Assembly: GCA_021815655.1 (NCBI GenBank)
Contig: JAKAGJ010000003.1
Location: forward strand, 1-14,766
DNA: 14,766 nt
Source: Deltaproteobacteria bacterium
GTDB taxonomy: Bacteria > Desulfobacterota > Desulfarculia > Desulfarculales > Desulfarculaceae
Direction: 5' to 3'
Positions 14,698 to 14,766 of this stretch are shown here, in pieces. The translations under genes and the position numbers were made by a program. Under the pieces are notes generated by a model. It did not search any database, had not been told where the DNA came from, and worked only from the letters and a program-made list of their open reading frames with translations. Positions within the stretch are counted from its first letter, which is position 1. Every line of letters begins with the position of its first letter.

Positions 14698-14766
14698 ATG
14701 CCAGGGGAGTTGGAGATAATCATCAGGCGCGAGACCCAAGCGGACCAGGCTGCCATAGCCGCTATA
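14698..14766 (+). CDS. GNAT-family N-acetyltransferase, partial (N-terminus only)
   Basis: Twenty-three codons are visible before the window ends: MPGELEIIIRRETQADQAAI and on. The pattern IIIRRETQADQAAIAAI is the first strand and helix of GCN5-like acetyltransferases (IRxAxxxDxxAI). It begins 7 bases after the PPC gene stop, with AGGGG upstream inside the end of that gene. The catalytic part is outside the window, so the call rests on the N-terminal pattern only. Confidence 0.5.
   Translation, partial: MPGELEIIIRRETQADQAAIAAI

Overview
This is a GC-rich, densely coding bacterial chromosomal window with short intergenic gaps and strong third-position G/C bias. The gene mix is a MerR/LiuR-type regulator driving an acyl-CoA ligase and acyl-CoA dehydrogenase, an iron-sulfur flavoprotein, PAS-GGDEF and receiver-TPR signalling proteins, and a bacterial eRF1-like protein of the baeRF family. 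That mix fits a high-GC Desulfobacterota (delta-proteobacterial, Desulfarculales-like) anaerobe. The taxonomic call is inference from gene content, not from a marker gene. I see no rRNA, tRNA, CRISPR, IS element or phage gene.

Layout. 1-2453, minus strand: iron-sulfur flavoprotein, then asd (aspartate-semialdehyde dehydrogenase), then rsmD (16S rRNA methyltransferase, cut by the window edge). The 312-base gap before asd holds a candidate promoter and two perfect hairpins. 2701-4314, plus strand: a pseudo-receiver/PAS/PAS/GGDEF diguanylate cyclase, followed by a perfect 12-bp hairpin between convergent genes. 4451-7631, minus strand: a three-gene operon of MerR regulator, AMP-forming acyl-CoA ligase and acyl-CoA dehydrogenase, joined by a 4-base overlap and a 2-base gap. 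Its promoter matches sigma-70 well and is overlapped by an inverted ACGT operator. 7772-9029, minus strand: a previously unlisted 42-codon small ORF with a strong ribosome binding site, ending one base before the baeRF-type eRF1-like gene, which is followed by a good rho-independent terminator. 9233-10492, plus strand: a pseudo-receiver/TPR protein. 10665-12894, plus strand: an MFS permease and a bile-acid:sodium-symporter-like transporter. 13110-14766, plus strand: a membrane metallophosphoesterase, a PPC/DUF296 protein and the start of a GNAT acetyltransferase.

How they work together. The only clearly coherent unit is the MerR-ligase-dehydrogenase operon: the regulator probably represses its own transcript, and the two enzymes perform activation and first oxidation of a carboxylic acid. 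asd-rsmD is a housekeeping pair. Both signalling proteins carry receiver domains that have lost the phospho-acceptor aspartate. No large new defence or mobile system is visible. The most unusual items are the small ORF coupled to the eRF1-like gene, the operator-like hairpins at the asd promoter, and paired T8 tracts in the start of the phosphoesterase gene.
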